64,000 nucleotides of DNA from Bog-756 sp963845485 (lineage in GTDB: Bacteria; Actinomycetota; Acidimicrobiia; Acidimicrobiales; RAAP-2), in NCBI GenBank assembly GCA_963845485.1, contig CAWJSI010000012.1, positions 269,477 through 333,476 of the forward strand. The letters are read 5' to 3'. The notes below the pieces were generated by a model, which was not told the DNA's origin, made no database searches, and saw only the letters and a list, made by a program, of their open reading frames with translations. How positions within the stretch are numbered: the first letter of the stretch is position 1; every line of letters begins with the position of its first letter. Of this stretch, positions 1 to 8,658 are shown piece by piece. The position numbers and the translations under genes were made by a program.

Positions 1-15
1 CGGATCCGCGACGAG

Positions 16-1269
16 ATGAACGGGATCGAAGAGCCGCCCGGGAAGACCTGGTTCTGGGAGCTCCAGGCCGGGGTGATCGACGCCGGGCGCTGTATCCAGT
101 GCGGGACCTGCATCGCGGCCTGCCCGTCCAACTCCATCGGGATCGATGAGGACACCGACCTGCCCGAGTTGGTGAAGATGTGCACCGGGTGTTCATTGTG
201 CTGGGACTTCTGTCCTCGGGGCGGGCTGCGCTACGAAGCCCTGTGGCCCCCTTCCACCGTTACCGGCGAACCTGCCGATGGAGGCCTGACCGAGGCGGGC
301 ACGGTCGTGCGGGCCGATGCCGCCGACAACTACTGGAAGATCACCGGCGGACCTCCCGGTGACGGCCTCGGGGCGGTGATGGACTCCTATGCCGTGCGGG
401 CCGGCGCCCGACCCGACGACGCCCAGGACGGCGGTGTGGTGTCGGCCCTGCTGATCGCCGCACTAGCCGGTGGGGAGATCGACGGGGCCCTCGTCACCCG
501 GCCCAGCGACGATCCGGACGAGCCCTGGAAGGGGATCGCCCACCTCGCCACCACGGCCAAGGAGATCACCGACGCCGCCGGCAGCTACTACAACCAGACC
601 ATGGCCCTGGCCGAACTGGACCTGTCCAAGTACGACTTGCCGGCCAAGCCGCGGATCGCCGTGGTGGGCACGCCGTGCGAGATTCAGGGCATCCGGGCCA
701 TGCAGTCTCGCCGGTGGCCGACCGGCGCCCATCGGGTGGACTCGGTGGTGCTGACCATCGCCCTTCTCTGCACCAAGAGCTTCGACTACCAGGGCCTCAT
801 GCTGCAGCTCCTCCATGAGGACAGGGGTATCGACCTCGAGCGGGTGAGCAAGGTGGATGTCATCCGGGGGCGGATGATCGTCGAGTACCGCGACGGTGAG
901 CTGGCCGTCGACGAGCCCATCAAGAACTTCCACGGGGCGGCCCTGAAGGGCTGTGACGAGTGTGCCGACTTCCTGGGCCGGGGTGCGGACCTCTCGGTCG
1001 GGAGCGTGGGATCGATGGACGGGTGGTCGAGCGTGCTCGTCCGTACCGAGCGGGGCCGCAAGGCGCTCGACAACGCCCGGGGCAGGCTGGACTTCCGGGA
1101 GCTGGACAATCCTGAGGCGCTGGTGAAACTGGACGCCTTCGACAAGCGGATCGCCTTTGACAGCCTCCGGCGCCCGTTCGATCCCGACGCCCCGCTGTTC
1201 ATCGACTATGCCGAGCACGTCGCCTCCTACCAGGACAGCGATCGCGCCCCGGTCCTCCACGACCGCTGA
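16..1269 (+). CDS. FrhB/FdhB-type coenzyme F420 hydrogenase/dehydrogenase beta-subunit family protein
   Basis: A 417-residue iron-sulfur flavoprotein probably moving electrons between F420 (or ferredoxin) and a substrate or partner in the cytoplasm. Two 4Fe-4S motifs lie near the N-terminus (CIQCGTCIAACP at about residue 27 and CTGCSLCWDFCP at about 56), followed by an FrhB N-domain and a C-domain with the VGTPCEIQG segment (about 217) and a CDEC pair (about 314) that could bind another cluster. Known members include F420-reducing hydrogenase, formate dehydrogenase and F420-dependent sulfite reductase subunits; which reaction this one performs is not visible. The frame stays open to the left window edge, so a longer N-terminus is possible, but the ATG used gives a normal length for the family. 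Confidence 0.85.
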   Translation: MNGIEEPPGKTWFWELQAGVIDAGRCIQCGTCIAACPSNSIGIDEDTDLPELVKMCTGCSLCWDFCPRGGLRYEALWPPSTVTGEPADGGLTEAGTVVRADAADNYWKITGGPPGDGLGAVMDSYAVRAGARPDDAQDGGVVSALLIAALAGGEIDGALVTRPSDDPDEPWKGIAHLATTAKEITDAAGSYYNQTMALAELDLSKYDLPAKPRIAVVGTPCEIQGIRAMQSRRWPTGAHRVDSVVLTIALLCTKSFDYQGLMLQLLHEDRGIDLERVSKVDVIRGRMIVEYRDGELAVDEPIKNFHGAALKGCDECADFLGRGADLSVGSVGSMDGWSSVLVRTERGRKALDNARGRLDFRELDNPEALVKLDAFDKRIAFDSLRRPFDPDAPLFIDYAEHVASYQDSDRAPVLHDR

Positions 1270-1417
1270 GGGTTCCTATGGCCGGTTGCAAGCTTGCAGA
1301 TCTCCGGTGCGGATTTCGGTCGAGTTCTATGAAGGTTGTGTTCCGATTCCGTTCGTTTTCCCAGCTCGGCACGGAAAGCTCTGGTTTCGGGTCGGGTCCC
1401 CCGGTACTGTGAAACCT

Positions 1418-1753
1418 ATGGCGGTTTTCGAAGTTGACGGTGGCCCGAGGCTGGAGCTTCCGAGCGAGCCGGAAGACCTGAAGGCGGGGCTCCGCGACGC
1501 CCTGCTCGAGGGTCTGGACTGGCGGGCCGGATACTCCGACGACATCTGCATCGGAGTATGGCTGTGGCGATGGTGGCAACCGGCCCTGGAGCCTGTCGGC
1601 ATGAGTCGAGAGCGCTTCGTCGAGGTTGTCACGGCCAACGGCCGTGAGCTCTGGCTGTGGCTCATGAACGAGCGCCAATGGAGCCAGTACCTCACCGCCC
1701 TGGCCGGTCGGGTGGTTCGGCGCCTACCCTCACCGTCACCGGCGGCCGCCTGA
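1418..1753 (+). CDS. Small hypothetical protein
   Basis: A 111-residue soluble protein of unknown function. The ATG at 1418 was preferred because the open frame upstream overlaps the preceding gene and reads as non-coding. The protein is rich in Trp (WLWRWWQP and LWLWLMNERQW segments) and ends in a basic, Pro/Ser-rich tail. No signal peptide, metal-binding motif or recognised domain is visible. It stands about 150 bases downstream of the Fe-S/F420 gene and about 90 bases before the next gene, on the same strand, so it may be co-transcribed, but nothing ties it to a pathway. Confidence 0.5.
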   Translation: MAVFEVDGGPRLELPSEPEDLKAGLRDALLEGLDWRAGYSDDICIGVWLWRWWQPALEPVGMSRERFVEVVTANGRELWLWLMNERQWSQYLTALAGRVVRRLPSPSPAAA

Positions 1754-1844
1754 GCGGTATCGTCGGTCGGGGCGTCCGGGTCACGGACGACCGTTACCAG
1801 TCCGTGGACCCGCCGTGCGGGCCCGAGTGAGCAGGAGGGGAACC

Positions 1845-2357
1845 ATGCCGCGCGTGAGCGTTCCGGTGGACAAGGACCCGTTGGTCTACGTATGGACCGA
1901 GTTGGCTCCGCCGCTCACCGCGGCGGCTGGTGCCTACAGCGGGGCGGTCTACGAGCGGTCGTCGCTCAGCCTCCGGGAGTTCGAGTCGGCTCGCACGACC
2001 ATGGCCCGTATCAACCAGTGCGCCATCTGCATCGACTGGCGGACGGCCCGTGACGTGCCCGGACGGGCTGCCGATCCCGGCGAGGTGGAAGAAGCGTTCT
2101 ACGAGGCCGTCGGCGGGCGGGGTGACCTGAGCGGGCTCAGCGCCCGAGAGCGGCTGTGTGCCGAGTTCGCTCAGCGCTACTCGCAGGACCACCTGGGCAT
2201 GGATGACGCCTTCTGGGCCCGGCTGCACGAGAACTTCACCGACGACGAACTCGTGGACCTGGCGCTGTGCGTGGGATCGTGGTTGGCCCTGGGTCGGTTC
2301 AATCAGGTGTTCGACATCGACGGAGCGTGCCGGGTCCCAGCCCCGTCCGACCGCTGA
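1845..2357 (+). CDS. Carboxymuconolactone decarboxylase / AhpD-like family protein
   Basis: A 170-residue helical protein of the CMD/AhpD superfamily. The signature is the CxxC-containing segment QCAICIDWR near residue 55, within the helix that in AhpD-type enzymes holds the redox-active cysteines; a DELVDLALCVGSWLALGRFN segment follows in the C-terminal helices. Members are either decarboxylases of aromatic degradation or alkylhydroperoxidase-like thiol redox enzymes; the CxxC favours the latter. The start at 1845 has a strong ribosome-binding site (AGGAGGGG, 1833-1840) five bases upstream and was chosen over an in-frame ATG at 1815. The EthD-like gene follows after 18 bases, suggesting one transcript. 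Confidence 0.75.
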   Translation: MPRVSVPVDKDPLVYVWTELAPPLTAAAGAYSGAVYERSSLSLREFESARTTMARINQCAICIDWRTARDVPGRAADPGEVEEAFYEAVGGRGDLSGLSARERLCAEFAQRYSQDHLGMDDAFWARLHENFTDDELVDLALCVGSWLALGRFNQVFDIDGACRVPAPSDR

Positions 2358-2375
2358 GCCGGTCCGGGCCTGACC

Positions 2376-3107
2376 ATGGAGAAGGTCATCACACTTCTGT
2401 GGGGAGAGGGATCGGCCGACGCCGGCGACGCCCTGCGAGACCGCCTGGTGGGCGAGACGGTGCCCAAGCTGGTGGCCTCGAGAGTGCGGGGTCTGTCGGT
2501 GAACGTGCACGACTCCGATGCCGACCCGGCGCCGTCGCCCGCTCCGCCTCCCGAGGGTGAGGAGCCCCACGTCGCCCAGATCTCGGTGTGGCTGGACAGT
2601 TACGAACACCGGGGCCGCGTCGAGGAGGCGGTGGGGGAGCTGGGACTGCGCTGGGCTTCCTACCTGGTGGCCGAGTCGCTCTACGACGACTACGGCACCA
2701 CCCCCTATGCCGCCCCACGGGACTGGCCCGACGGCGACCGCTCACCTGGCGTGCTGACGGTGGCCCTCATCCATCGACCCGAGGGTCTCGACTACCGGGA
2801 GTGGATCACGCGCTGGCACGGCACCCAGTCCCCGGTCTCGGGTGAGCTGCAGCCCCGGACCCGCTACGTCCGGAACGAAGTGGTGCGCTCGCTCAGCGAG
2901 GGGGCACCCGAGATCGGGGGCATCGTCGAGGAGGGGTGGCCGTCAACGGCGCACGTGGCCGACCCGATGCTCTTCTTCAATGCCACCACGCCCGAGGAGC
3001 TTGAGGCCAACGTCGGGCGGATGATCACCAGCGTGGACGCGTGCCTCGACATGGCCCGGCTCCGGAGCTCGACGATGAGCGAGTACCTGATCAGGTCGCT
3101 GGTCTGA
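2376..3107 (+). CDS. EthD-domain / dimeric alpha-beta-barrel protein
   Basis: A 243-residue protein that seems to contain two ferredoxin-like (dimeric alpha-beta barrel) halves, as in EthD-type proteins. The second half has the recognisable GVLTVALIHRPEGLDYREW opening and an ITRWHGTQSPV segment with the His of the EthD family, and a C-terminal FFNATTPEELEANVGRMI stretch. EthD-like proteins often accompany oxidoreductases in breakdown of ethers, aromatics or steroids, but the chemistry is undefined. It follows the CMD-family gene by 18 bases and is probably in the same operon. A Pro-rich linker (around residues 50-62) separates it from the N-terminal strand. Confidence 0.6.
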   Translation: MEKVITLLWGEGSADAGDALRDRLVGETVPKLVASRVRGLSVNVHDSDADPAPSPAPPPEGEEPHVAQISVWLDSYEHRGRVEEAVGELGLRWASYLVAESLYDDYGTTPYAAPRDWPDGDRSPGVLTVALIHRPEGLDYREWITRWHGTQSPVSGELQPRTRYVRNEVVRSLSEGAPEIGGIVEEGWPSTAHVADPMLFFNATTPEELEANVGRMITSVDACLDMARLRSSTMSEYLIRSLV

Positions 3108-3213
3108 CCCAACGCCGGTCGGAGCGGTCCCGGTCCGGGGGGCGTCAGTCATCACCTACGCTCTTTTCTGGTCCGTCGCAGGCGGCCCGACACGACTGTT
3201 CGAGGAGCCTCCC

Positions 3214-4299
3214 GTGGGACTGTCCATCGGTATCGTCGGCCTCCCCAACGTGGGGAAGTCCACCCTGTTCAACGCCCTGACCCGCAACGAGGTGCTGGCG
3301 GCCAACTACCCGTTTGCCACCATCGAACCCAACGTCGGGGTGGTGGCGGTCCCCGATCCGCGACTCGATCGGCTGGCCGAGCTGTTCCAGAGCAAGGAGA
3401 TCGTGCCGGCCATGGTCACCTTCGTGGACATCGCCGGGATCGTGAAGGGTGCCTCGGAGGGAGAGGGACTGGGCAATCGGTTTCTCGCCGCCATCCGGGA
3501 GAGCGATGCCATCTGCCAGGTGGTGCGGGTCTTCACCGATCCCGACGTCATCCACGTGGACGGTCGGATCGCCCCTGGCGACGACATCGAGACCATCAAC
3601 ACCGAGCTGATCCTGGCCGATCTGCAGACCGTCGAGAACGGAATCACCCGCCTGGCCAAAGAGTCACGCAAACAGCCTGACCTGGTCCCGGCCCTGAGGG
3701 CGGCCGAACAGGCCCAGGCCATCCTCGACGCCGGGCGGACCATCGCTTCGGCCGTGGCTGCCGGTGAGGTCGACTCCGACCTGCTGGCCGAACTCCACCT
3801 GCTAAGTGCCAAGCCCTTCATCTACGTCTTCAACGTGGACGAAGGGGCACTCGACGACCAGACCTTGCGTGCCGAACTGACTGCCCTGGTCGCCCCAGCT
3901 GAAGCGGTCGTGGTGTGTGCCCAGATCGAGGCCGAGGTGGCCGCACTCGACCCCGCGGACGCTGCCGAGCTCTTGGCCGGCTACGGCCAAGAGGAGTCCG
4001 GACTCGTCCAACTGGTACACGTGGGATTTCGGACACTGGGCCTCCAGACCTTCCTCACCGCCGGGGAGAAGGAATCACGGGCCTGGACGATCCACATCGG
4101 CGACACGGCCCCGCAGGCCGCCGGCACCATCCATACCGACTTCGAGCGGGGTTTCATCAAGGCCGAGATCGTCGGGTACGACGATCTCATCGAGGCCGGC
4201 TCGCTGGCCGCCGTGCGTGCTGCCGGCAAGGCCCGGGTGGAGGGCAAGGAGTACGTGATGCGCGACGGTGATGTGGTCGAGTTTCGTTTCAACGTATAG
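3214..4299 (+). CDS. ychF: Redox-regulated ATPase YchF (OBG-family)
   Basis: A 361-residue cytoplasmic P-loop NTPase, near-universal in bacteria, which binds ribosomes and hydrolyses ATP. The P-loop GLPNVGKST lies at residues 8-16, the switch II segment is VDIAGIVKGASEGEGLGNRF (about 70), FNVDEG replaces the NKxD motif (NVDE gives ATP rather than GTP preference in this family), and the C-terminal TGS-like domain contains the AGTIHTDFERGFIKAEIV hallmark. The length matches the family. The start is GTG at 3214 with a GAGGAG-type ribosome-binding site at about 3202. It appears to be a single-gene unit; the neighbour downstream is on the opposite strand. Confidence 0.97.
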   Translation: MGLSIGIVGLPNVGKSTLFNALTRNEVLAANYPFATIEPNVGVVAVPDPRLDRLAELFQSKEIVPAMVTFVDIAGIVKGASEGEGLGNRFLAAIRESDAICQVVRVFTDPDVIHVDGRIAPGDDIETINTELILADLQTVENGITRLAKESRKQPDLVPALRAAEQAQAILDAGRTIASAVAAGEVDSDLLAELHLLSAKPFIYVFNVDEGALDDQTLRAELTALVAPAEAVVVCAQIEAEVAALDPADAAELLAGYGQEESGLVQLVHVGFRTLGLQTFLTAGEKESRAWTIHIGDTAPQAAGTIHTDFERGFIKAEIVGYDDLIEAGSLAAVRAAGKARVEGKEYVMRDGDVVEFRFNV

Positions 4300-4449
4300 G
4301 ACGGCGTATAAAACCAGTTCAGTGCCGAATTGGTGCTCTAGTCCGGAAGCGGGAGCACTCCGAGAGCATGCCGGACATCCCGAAGGCGACGGATCTCGTC
4401 TCGTCTCCGCCCCGAGACAGTGGATTGGATCGCGAGGTCGACAGTCAGA

Positions 4450-5352
4450 TTAGGCGGGTGCCCCGGTCGAAACCACGAGATTGACCGATGAACCTGGAGC
4501 CACGGAGCTACCGGCGACGGGAGATTGGCTCACGATCTCACCTGTACCAATATTCGCACTCGGACTAGAGCTGAGAGTCCCTATGCTGAGACCGACGGCA
4601 CTGAGTGCACTCCCGGCCTGATTTTGGCTCACCCCAACCAGGTTCGGAACGACGACGGACTGCTTGGTGGTGCCGGACATCCCGGTCGAAACGACGATGT
4701 CGACTGACCCCCCCGGAATGATTGCAACACCTGCGGCTGGCGTTTGGGCAATCACAAGACCTGCCCCATAGTGGGAGCTGGATGCAGTGCTGACGTTGCC
4801 GACGTTGAGCCCGGCCTGACCAAGTACGTCCGCCGCCTGGGTCTGGCTCAGCCCGTCCAAGTTGGGAGCGTGAACTGCCAACGGGCCGGCAGACACCACG
4901 AGCGAGACCGCTGATCCCCGACTGACCGGCAAACCAGGCCCCGGAGTTTGATGGAGGACCGTCCCTTTCGGGGCGCTGTCGTCCGCATAGCTGGTTACCA
5001 CCTGCAACCCGGCGGCGGCTATCGCCGCCGATGCGTCGGCCACCTGGGTGCCTACCAATCCGTCGGGCACCGACACCGTGCCTCCAGCTGTGGCAGTGGA
5101 CGTCGTAGTGGTAGGACTGTCTGCCACTGACCGGTGGGCTGGCGATCCATGAGCCACGACGATGCCCACCACGATCAGGATCACAACCGCGGCGGCGAGT
5201 GCGAGGACCTTCACGTCTGGCATCGGCACTGTGCCTCGCCGCCGCCCCCCCATGGATCGGATCCCCTCGGGTTCGAGATCCCACTCGAATGCGTCGGCCG
5301 TCGAGTACATCTCGTGGACGAGTTCTGCGACCTGCTCTTCAGAGTGAGGCAT
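4450..5352 (-). CDS. Single-pass membrane protein with three PASTA domains, probable anti-sigma partner
   Basis: A 300-residue membrane protein: a cytoplasmic N-terminus of about 45 residues, one transmembrane helix (about 47-68, VLALAAAVVILIVVGIVV), a Ser/Thr linker and three extracellular PASTA repeats (about 93-157, 160-226 and 229-297), each with the VPNLVG..../GSSVNLVVSTG pattern. PASTA modules bind muropeptides or beta-lactams in PknB-type kinases and penicillin-binding proteins. No kinase or transpeptidase domain is present. Its start overlaps the end of the ECF sigma gene by 14 bases, so the two are translationally coupled. The short N-terminus ending in GRRRG resembles actinobacterial SigE-type anti-sigma tails. 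A sigma-regulating sensor of cell-wall state is inference, not shown. Confidence 0.75.
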   Translation of the reverse strand: MPHSEEQVAELVHEMYSTADAFEWDLEPEGIRSMGGRRRGTVPMPDVKVLALAAAVVILIVVGIVVAHGSPAHRSVADSPTTTTSTATAGGTVSVPDGLVGTQVADASAAIAAAGLQVVTSYADDSAPKGTVLHQTPGPGLPVSRGSAVSLVVSAGPLAVHAPNLDGLSQTQAADVLGQAGLNVGNVSTASSSHYGAGLVIAQTPAAGVAIIPGGSVDIVVSTGMSGTTKQSVVVPNLVGVSQNQAGSALSAVGLSIGTLSSSPSANIGTGEIVSQSPVAGSSVAPGSSVNLVVSTGAPA

Positions 5353-5857
5353 GGCCCTCCTTCGAGGTTGTCCCGGTCGAATCCAGTGCCTTGGCCGCCG
5401 ATGCCCGACCCCGACTGAGCCACGACTTGACGGTGCCTTCAGGCACTTTCAACTCGGCTGCGAGTTCACGAACGGTCACGCCAGCACCGTCGTGGAGGAC
5501 CAGGACTCGCATTTGGTTTTCGGGGAGCGACCGGAGGGCCTCGGCCAACCGGAGGTGGGCATCACTGGGCGCGGGTGTTGATCCAGGTGCCTCACCGGGC
5601 ACGTTCCGCCGGGTCCGCTCGCCGCGGGTTCTACTCACGGCGAGGTTGTAGAGCACCCGCCGTGCCCAGGCTTGCGGATCGTCGAACTTCGCAACTCGTG
5701 ACCAGCGCGTCCACGCCCGCAACAAGGTCTCTTGGGTCAGATCCTGGGCTGTGGACAAATCTCCGGTGAGCACAAAAGCCATGGCCAAGAGCGGCTTTTT
5801 GGAGGCCCTAAAGAAGGCATCGAACGATGCGGCTTGAGGATCGGCTCGGCTGCTCAC
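5339..5857 (-). CDS. ECF RNA polymerase sigma factor, SigE-like subfamily
   Basis: A 172-residue extracytoplasmic-function sigma factor. Region 2 is at about residues 12-82 (FDAFFRASKKPLLAMAFVLTG, then AQDLTQETLLRAWTRW, the core-binding/-10 helix), and region 4 at about 105-160 (SLPENQMRVLVLHD, then VRELAAELKVPEGTVKSWLSRGR, the -35-binding helix-turn-helix). There is no C-terminal SnoaL-type extension. The start is GTG at 5857. The PASTA membrane gene overlaps its 3' end by 14 bases on the same strand, the usual layout for a sigma/anti-sigma pair. Autoregulation from the 5858-6043 gap is plausible, but no -35/-10 pair could be assigned by eye. Confidence 0.9.
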   Translation of the reverse strand: MSSRADPQAASFDAFFRASKKPLLAMAFVLTGDLSTAQDLTQETLLRAWTRWSRVAKFDDPQAWARRVLYNLAVSRTRGERTRRNVPGEAPGSTPAPSDAHLRLAEALRSLPENQMRVLVLHDGAGVTVRELAAELKVPEGTVKSWLSRGRASAAKALDSTGTTSKEGHASL

Positions 5858-6043
5858 TTCCGCCCTTCCACCCAGATCGAAGGCCCTTACCGATTAACAC
5901 GCATCAGGGCCTGCATTGGTTGCAGCCAATCGAAAATACTTTCAACAGCCACGGGTCCATATGTCCAGAAGGGTCGATCAGCCCTGATCTCCGGCGCCTC
6001 GGCGGCATCCGTTGGAATGGCGTGGGTGAACTCAGTCGGCTCT

Positions 6044-6454
6044 TCAGATCTCGTAAACCGACGCAAACAGTCCGGGCGCACGAAGTGCTTGTATGAACTG
6101 GTCCACGACCGGGCTGGGACCGGCGAACGACCACTGAAAAAGTCCGGCTGAGCTGAGGCTCTTTGGATCGGCTATCGAAGATTCGTCGGTTTTGAAGAAC
6201 ATCGAATAGGGCTTCTCGACCTCATGGACGAGGCCCAGAGCATCATCGTATGAAAGTCCGGGCCTCGTAGTGGCGAGAACGTACACCGGCAGTCCCGGTG
6301 GCAGGTCCGACAGACTCATCACCATGGGCGTGCCGATGGCGTCGAGCCATAGCAGTTGGTCGGAGTACTGGGTAACCAAAATCGGCCCGCTACCGAGGTA
6401 GTTGATGGCAATGGAGCTCAGTCGATAACGGTGTCCCTGATCCACTGAAGACAC
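6044..6454 (-). CDS. Hypothetical protein, possibly the 3' part of an interrupted gene
   Basis: A 136-residue frame starting at GTG 6454. It has normal amino-acid composition, is rich in aromatic and beta-forming residues, and shows no recognised motif. Exactly in frame upstream, separated only by a TAG at 6464-6466 and three sense codons, lies a second open stretch (6646-6467). The two could be one gene with a nonsense mutation or two coupled genes: a GAGGAG encoded by the last two codons of the upstream stretch sits 12 bases before the GTG and could serve as its ribosome-binding site. No secretion signal is visible. Function unknown. Confidence 0.4.
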   Translation of the reverse strand: MSSVDQGHRYRLSSIAINYLGSGPILVTQYSDQLLWLDAIGTPMVMSLSDLPPGLPVYVLATTRPGLSYDDALGLVHEVEKPYSMFFKTDESSIADPKSLSSAGLFQWSFAGPSPVVDQFIQALRAPGLFASVYEI

Positions 6455-6463
6455 GAGTGAGCC

Positions 6464-6646
6464 CTACTCCTCGCAAACCGAGCACGGTGACCCGGCCAGA
6501 ACCAACCAGCAGTTGTCGGGCGGATGAGCATGACGCTTGTCGTAGCCAAGGCACGATCGACTCTCGAGCACCTCAGTGCAAAACGCCACCCTTCCCCCAC
6601 GATGGAGGACCAGTCGGCCAGGACAGACTTCTGACTCATCACTCAT
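6464..6646 (-). CDS. Short Cys-containing open frame, upstream part of an interrupted gene or a separate small gene
   Basis: A 60-residue frame ending at TAG 6464-6466 with five cysteines (CPG, FCT, SCL, NCW and CSVC), which might bind metal or form disulfides. It shares its reading frame with the 136-residue stretch downstream. No ribosome-binding site stands out before the ATG at 6646. A chance frame is possible; the case for coding rests mainly on the shared frame and sensible composition. Confidence 0.25.
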   Translation of the reverse strand: MSDESEVCPGRLVLHRGGRVAFCTEVLESRSCLGYDKRHAHPPDNCWLVLAGSPCSVCEE

Positions 6647-6834
6647 GGAGCGTGTGTACCCAGATAAGGCCAGGTGACCACGGAGTAACCATCTCTCCAG
6701 GTCGGTCCGTAGCCATCGGGACGAGGAGGGTGCCGAGCCGCCACTTTCCCGGTGGCTTGGGATGATGGTCGGCCACGGGGTTTGCCTGGCAACAAATCCG
6801 GTGTCGAAGAACTCGGTCCGGGTAGGGCCTCATC

Positions 6835-7041
6835 ATGGAGACGTGGAGGGCGCTAAGCCGCTGGGTCAGCGCATCCCCCAACCATGGGGCACTGGTGAAC
6901 GGCGTGACGATGGCGCTGGTGTGGTTCCTGGGCGGCCTTCTGTTCTATCGGCACCAACTGTTATGGGAAGACGCAGTGCTGGCGATTGGCGTCGGAGTCG
7001 CCGCGTGGGCTGTGGGCCTCTGGTTCCGAAGGCACCAGTAG
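6835..7041 (+). CDS. Small two-helix membrane protein
   Basis: A 68-residue protein with two predicted transmembrane segments (about 22-39, VNGVTMALVWFLGGLLFY, and 43-63, LWEDAVLAIGVGVAAWAVGLW), separated by a short loop, with a basic C-terminal RRHQ tail. A GGTAGGG stretch just upstream of the ATG could serve as ribosome-binding site. It lies before, but not overlapping, the short-chain dehydrogenase. Unknown function; similar tiny membrane proteins are common in actinobacteria. Confidence 0.5.
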   Translation: METWRALSRWVSASPNHGALVNGVTMALVWFLGGLLFYRHQLLWEDAVLAIGVGVAAWAVGLWFRRHQ

Positions 7042-7184
7042 TCGACGGCCGCGCTAGTGAATCTCCGCTGCCGAAGCCTTGGGTTGGGTCGGATGGCGGC
7101 GCCGAACGCCCCGATTACGGTCAGACTGGGCGGACGGGCCTACACAGCGCGGACGTCAGTGAGACTCGGCCGAGGGAGCGCCAC

Positions 7185-7871
7185 ATGACCATCACACTTG
7201 TTACTGGAGGCAATAAGGGGCTTGGCTTCGAGACGGCCCGCCGATTGGTCGGACTGGGCCACACCGTCTATATCGGCGCACGGGATCTCGAACGTGGACA
7301 GTCGGTGGCAGCAGAACTGGGTGCCCGCTTCGTGCAGCTCGACGTGACCGACGATGCCTCGGTCGAATCTGCTCTTGGTGCTGTCACCGACCGCGAATGC
7401 CATCTCGACGTGCTCGTCAATAACGCGGGGATCAGCTCCGGCGCTGACGTCACCAGCCAGGGCGCGCTCGAGGTATTCGACACCAATGTGATCGGAGTCA
7501 TCCGTGTCACCCAGGCCTCACTTCCGCTGTTGGAGAAGTCGGACAACCCGGTCGTGGTGAACGTCTCGAGTGCACTCGGTTCGTTCTGGGCCGTGACCAA
7601 CCCGGAGCGGCGAAAGTTTCACTTCCCGTCCATCGTCTACGGATCGAGCAAGGCGGCCGTATCGATGCTCACGGTGCAGTACGCCAAAGCGCTGCCGGGC
7701 ATCAAGTTCAACGCCGTCGAGCCGGGCTTCACCGCCACCGACCTCACCCCGTTCAGCGGCGCTGGGCAGCCGGTCGAACAGGGGGCAGAGGTGATCGTCC
7801 GAATGGCCACTATCGACATGAACGGCCCGACCGGCACATTTCACGAGGGTGACGCGGAACTGGGCTGGTAG
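7185..7871 (+). CDS. Short-chain dehydrogenase/reductase (SDR) family oxidoreductase
   Basis: A 228-residue NAD(P)-dependent oxidoreductase of classical SDR type. The Rossmann glycine motif TGGNKGLG is at about residues 7-14, the NNAG motif at 83-86, the catalytic Ser in VNVSSALG (about 131), and the catalytic pair YGSSK at about 154-158. The substrate is unknown; the overall pattern resembles carbonyl-reductase-like SDRs of soil actinobacteria. The open frame extends far upstream, but translation most likely starts at ATG 7185 (GGGAGCGCCAC before it), giving the usual SDR length and opening directly with the first beta strand. No partner gene is adjacent. Confidence 0.88.
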   Translation: MTITLVTGGNKGLGFETARRLVGLGHTVYIGARDLERGQSVAAELGARFVQLDVTDDASVESALGAVTDRECHLDVLVNNAGISSGADVTSQGALEVFDTNVIGVIRVTQASLPLLEKSDNPVVVNVSSALGSFWAVTNPERRKFHFPSIVYGSSKAAVSMLTVQYAKALPGIKFNAVEPGFTATDLTPFSGAGQPVEQGAEVIVRMATIDMNGPTGTFHEGDAELGW

Positions 7872-7951
7872 TGCCGAACTGTGGTCGAGACCGAGAACTG
7901 GCCATCGTCCAACCCCGGCCGCTCCACCCCGGGGCGAGCAGGGAGTGATAG

Positions 7952-8519
7952 TCAGGGTCGAGATCCTCGCCACTGGTCGTCGGTGACCGACCAAACCATC
8001 TCCCGCCCGATCTCACCTGGTGCATCGACAGTGGCCTCAATGGTCCGGAGCAGGCGGAATCCCAGGCGTCGAGGGACACCGGCACTGGCGACGTTGGCCT
8101 CGTCGCAGTGGATCTGGACCTCCTCGATCTCCGGAATCGTGAAGGCCGCAGAGGTGAGTGCGCCGGCGACGGCCGTGGCTATCCCTCGTCTGAGCCAACC
8201 GTCGCGGACCCAGTAGCCGATCTCGATGCGGCCGGGGCCAAGGCGGGGATGCAGCCCTGCCCCTCCGACCACAAGGGAGGCCGAATCGTCCCAGATGGCG
8301 TAGCCGAAAGTCTTCGCCTTGCCGGAACGTCGCCACAGACTGATTGACGTAGTCCGACAGGCCGGCCTCGATGGGCTCGACCGATGCCCAGGGCATCCAT
8401 GGGCGGAGGTGATCCAGGCTGGCCGTGACCGCTTCACACAGTGCAGGAAGCTCGTCTCCGCGGTACCGGCGGAGGGCTACAGGAGGAGCGTCAAGTTCGT
8501 CTGGGGGGAAGGTGTCCAC
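7952..8519 (-). pseudogene. GNAT-family N-acetyltransferase (RimJ/RimL type), frameshifted
   Basis: Two overlapping frames together encode one GNAT acetyltransferase. The N-terminal part (GTG 8519, opening MDTFPPDELDAPP...) runs through SLDHLRPWMPWAS and SVATFRQGEDF; the C-terminal part resumes in another frame with GYAIWDDSASLVVGGAGL, EIGYWVRDGWLRRGIATA (the acetyl-CoA loop, R/QxxGxA-like) and GFRLLRTIEA. The switch is at about 8304-8309, at GACTTTCGGC on the coding strand, where one extra base next to TTT explains the break. RimJ/RimL-type enzymes acetylate protein N-termini, amino sugars or antibiotics. This is either a recent pseudogene or a base-call error; the rest of the domain is well preserved. 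Confidence 0.75.
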
Positions 8520-8658
8520 GCCCCAAGTCTGACAAATCGGGTGCTCACGGTCCCGTCTATGCGGCAGGACCGGCCCCTACTTCGGGATGGGCCGGCGGGT
8601 GGTCTCGCTCCATGTCTTCCCGACCGGCTTCCGCCCTGGTCTGTCGTAGGCTGGATGG

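Noticed and set aside
463..1260. Long open frame on the minus strand opposite the FrhB-type gene
   Set aside because: It mirrors the codon positions of a clear Fe-S protein gene and has no domain of its own; such shadows are usual in GC-rich DNA.
6762..7184. N-terminal extension of the SDR at 7185
   Set aside because: The upstream part of the frame overlaps a plausible small membrane-protein gene and adds low-complexity residues before a normal SDR start.
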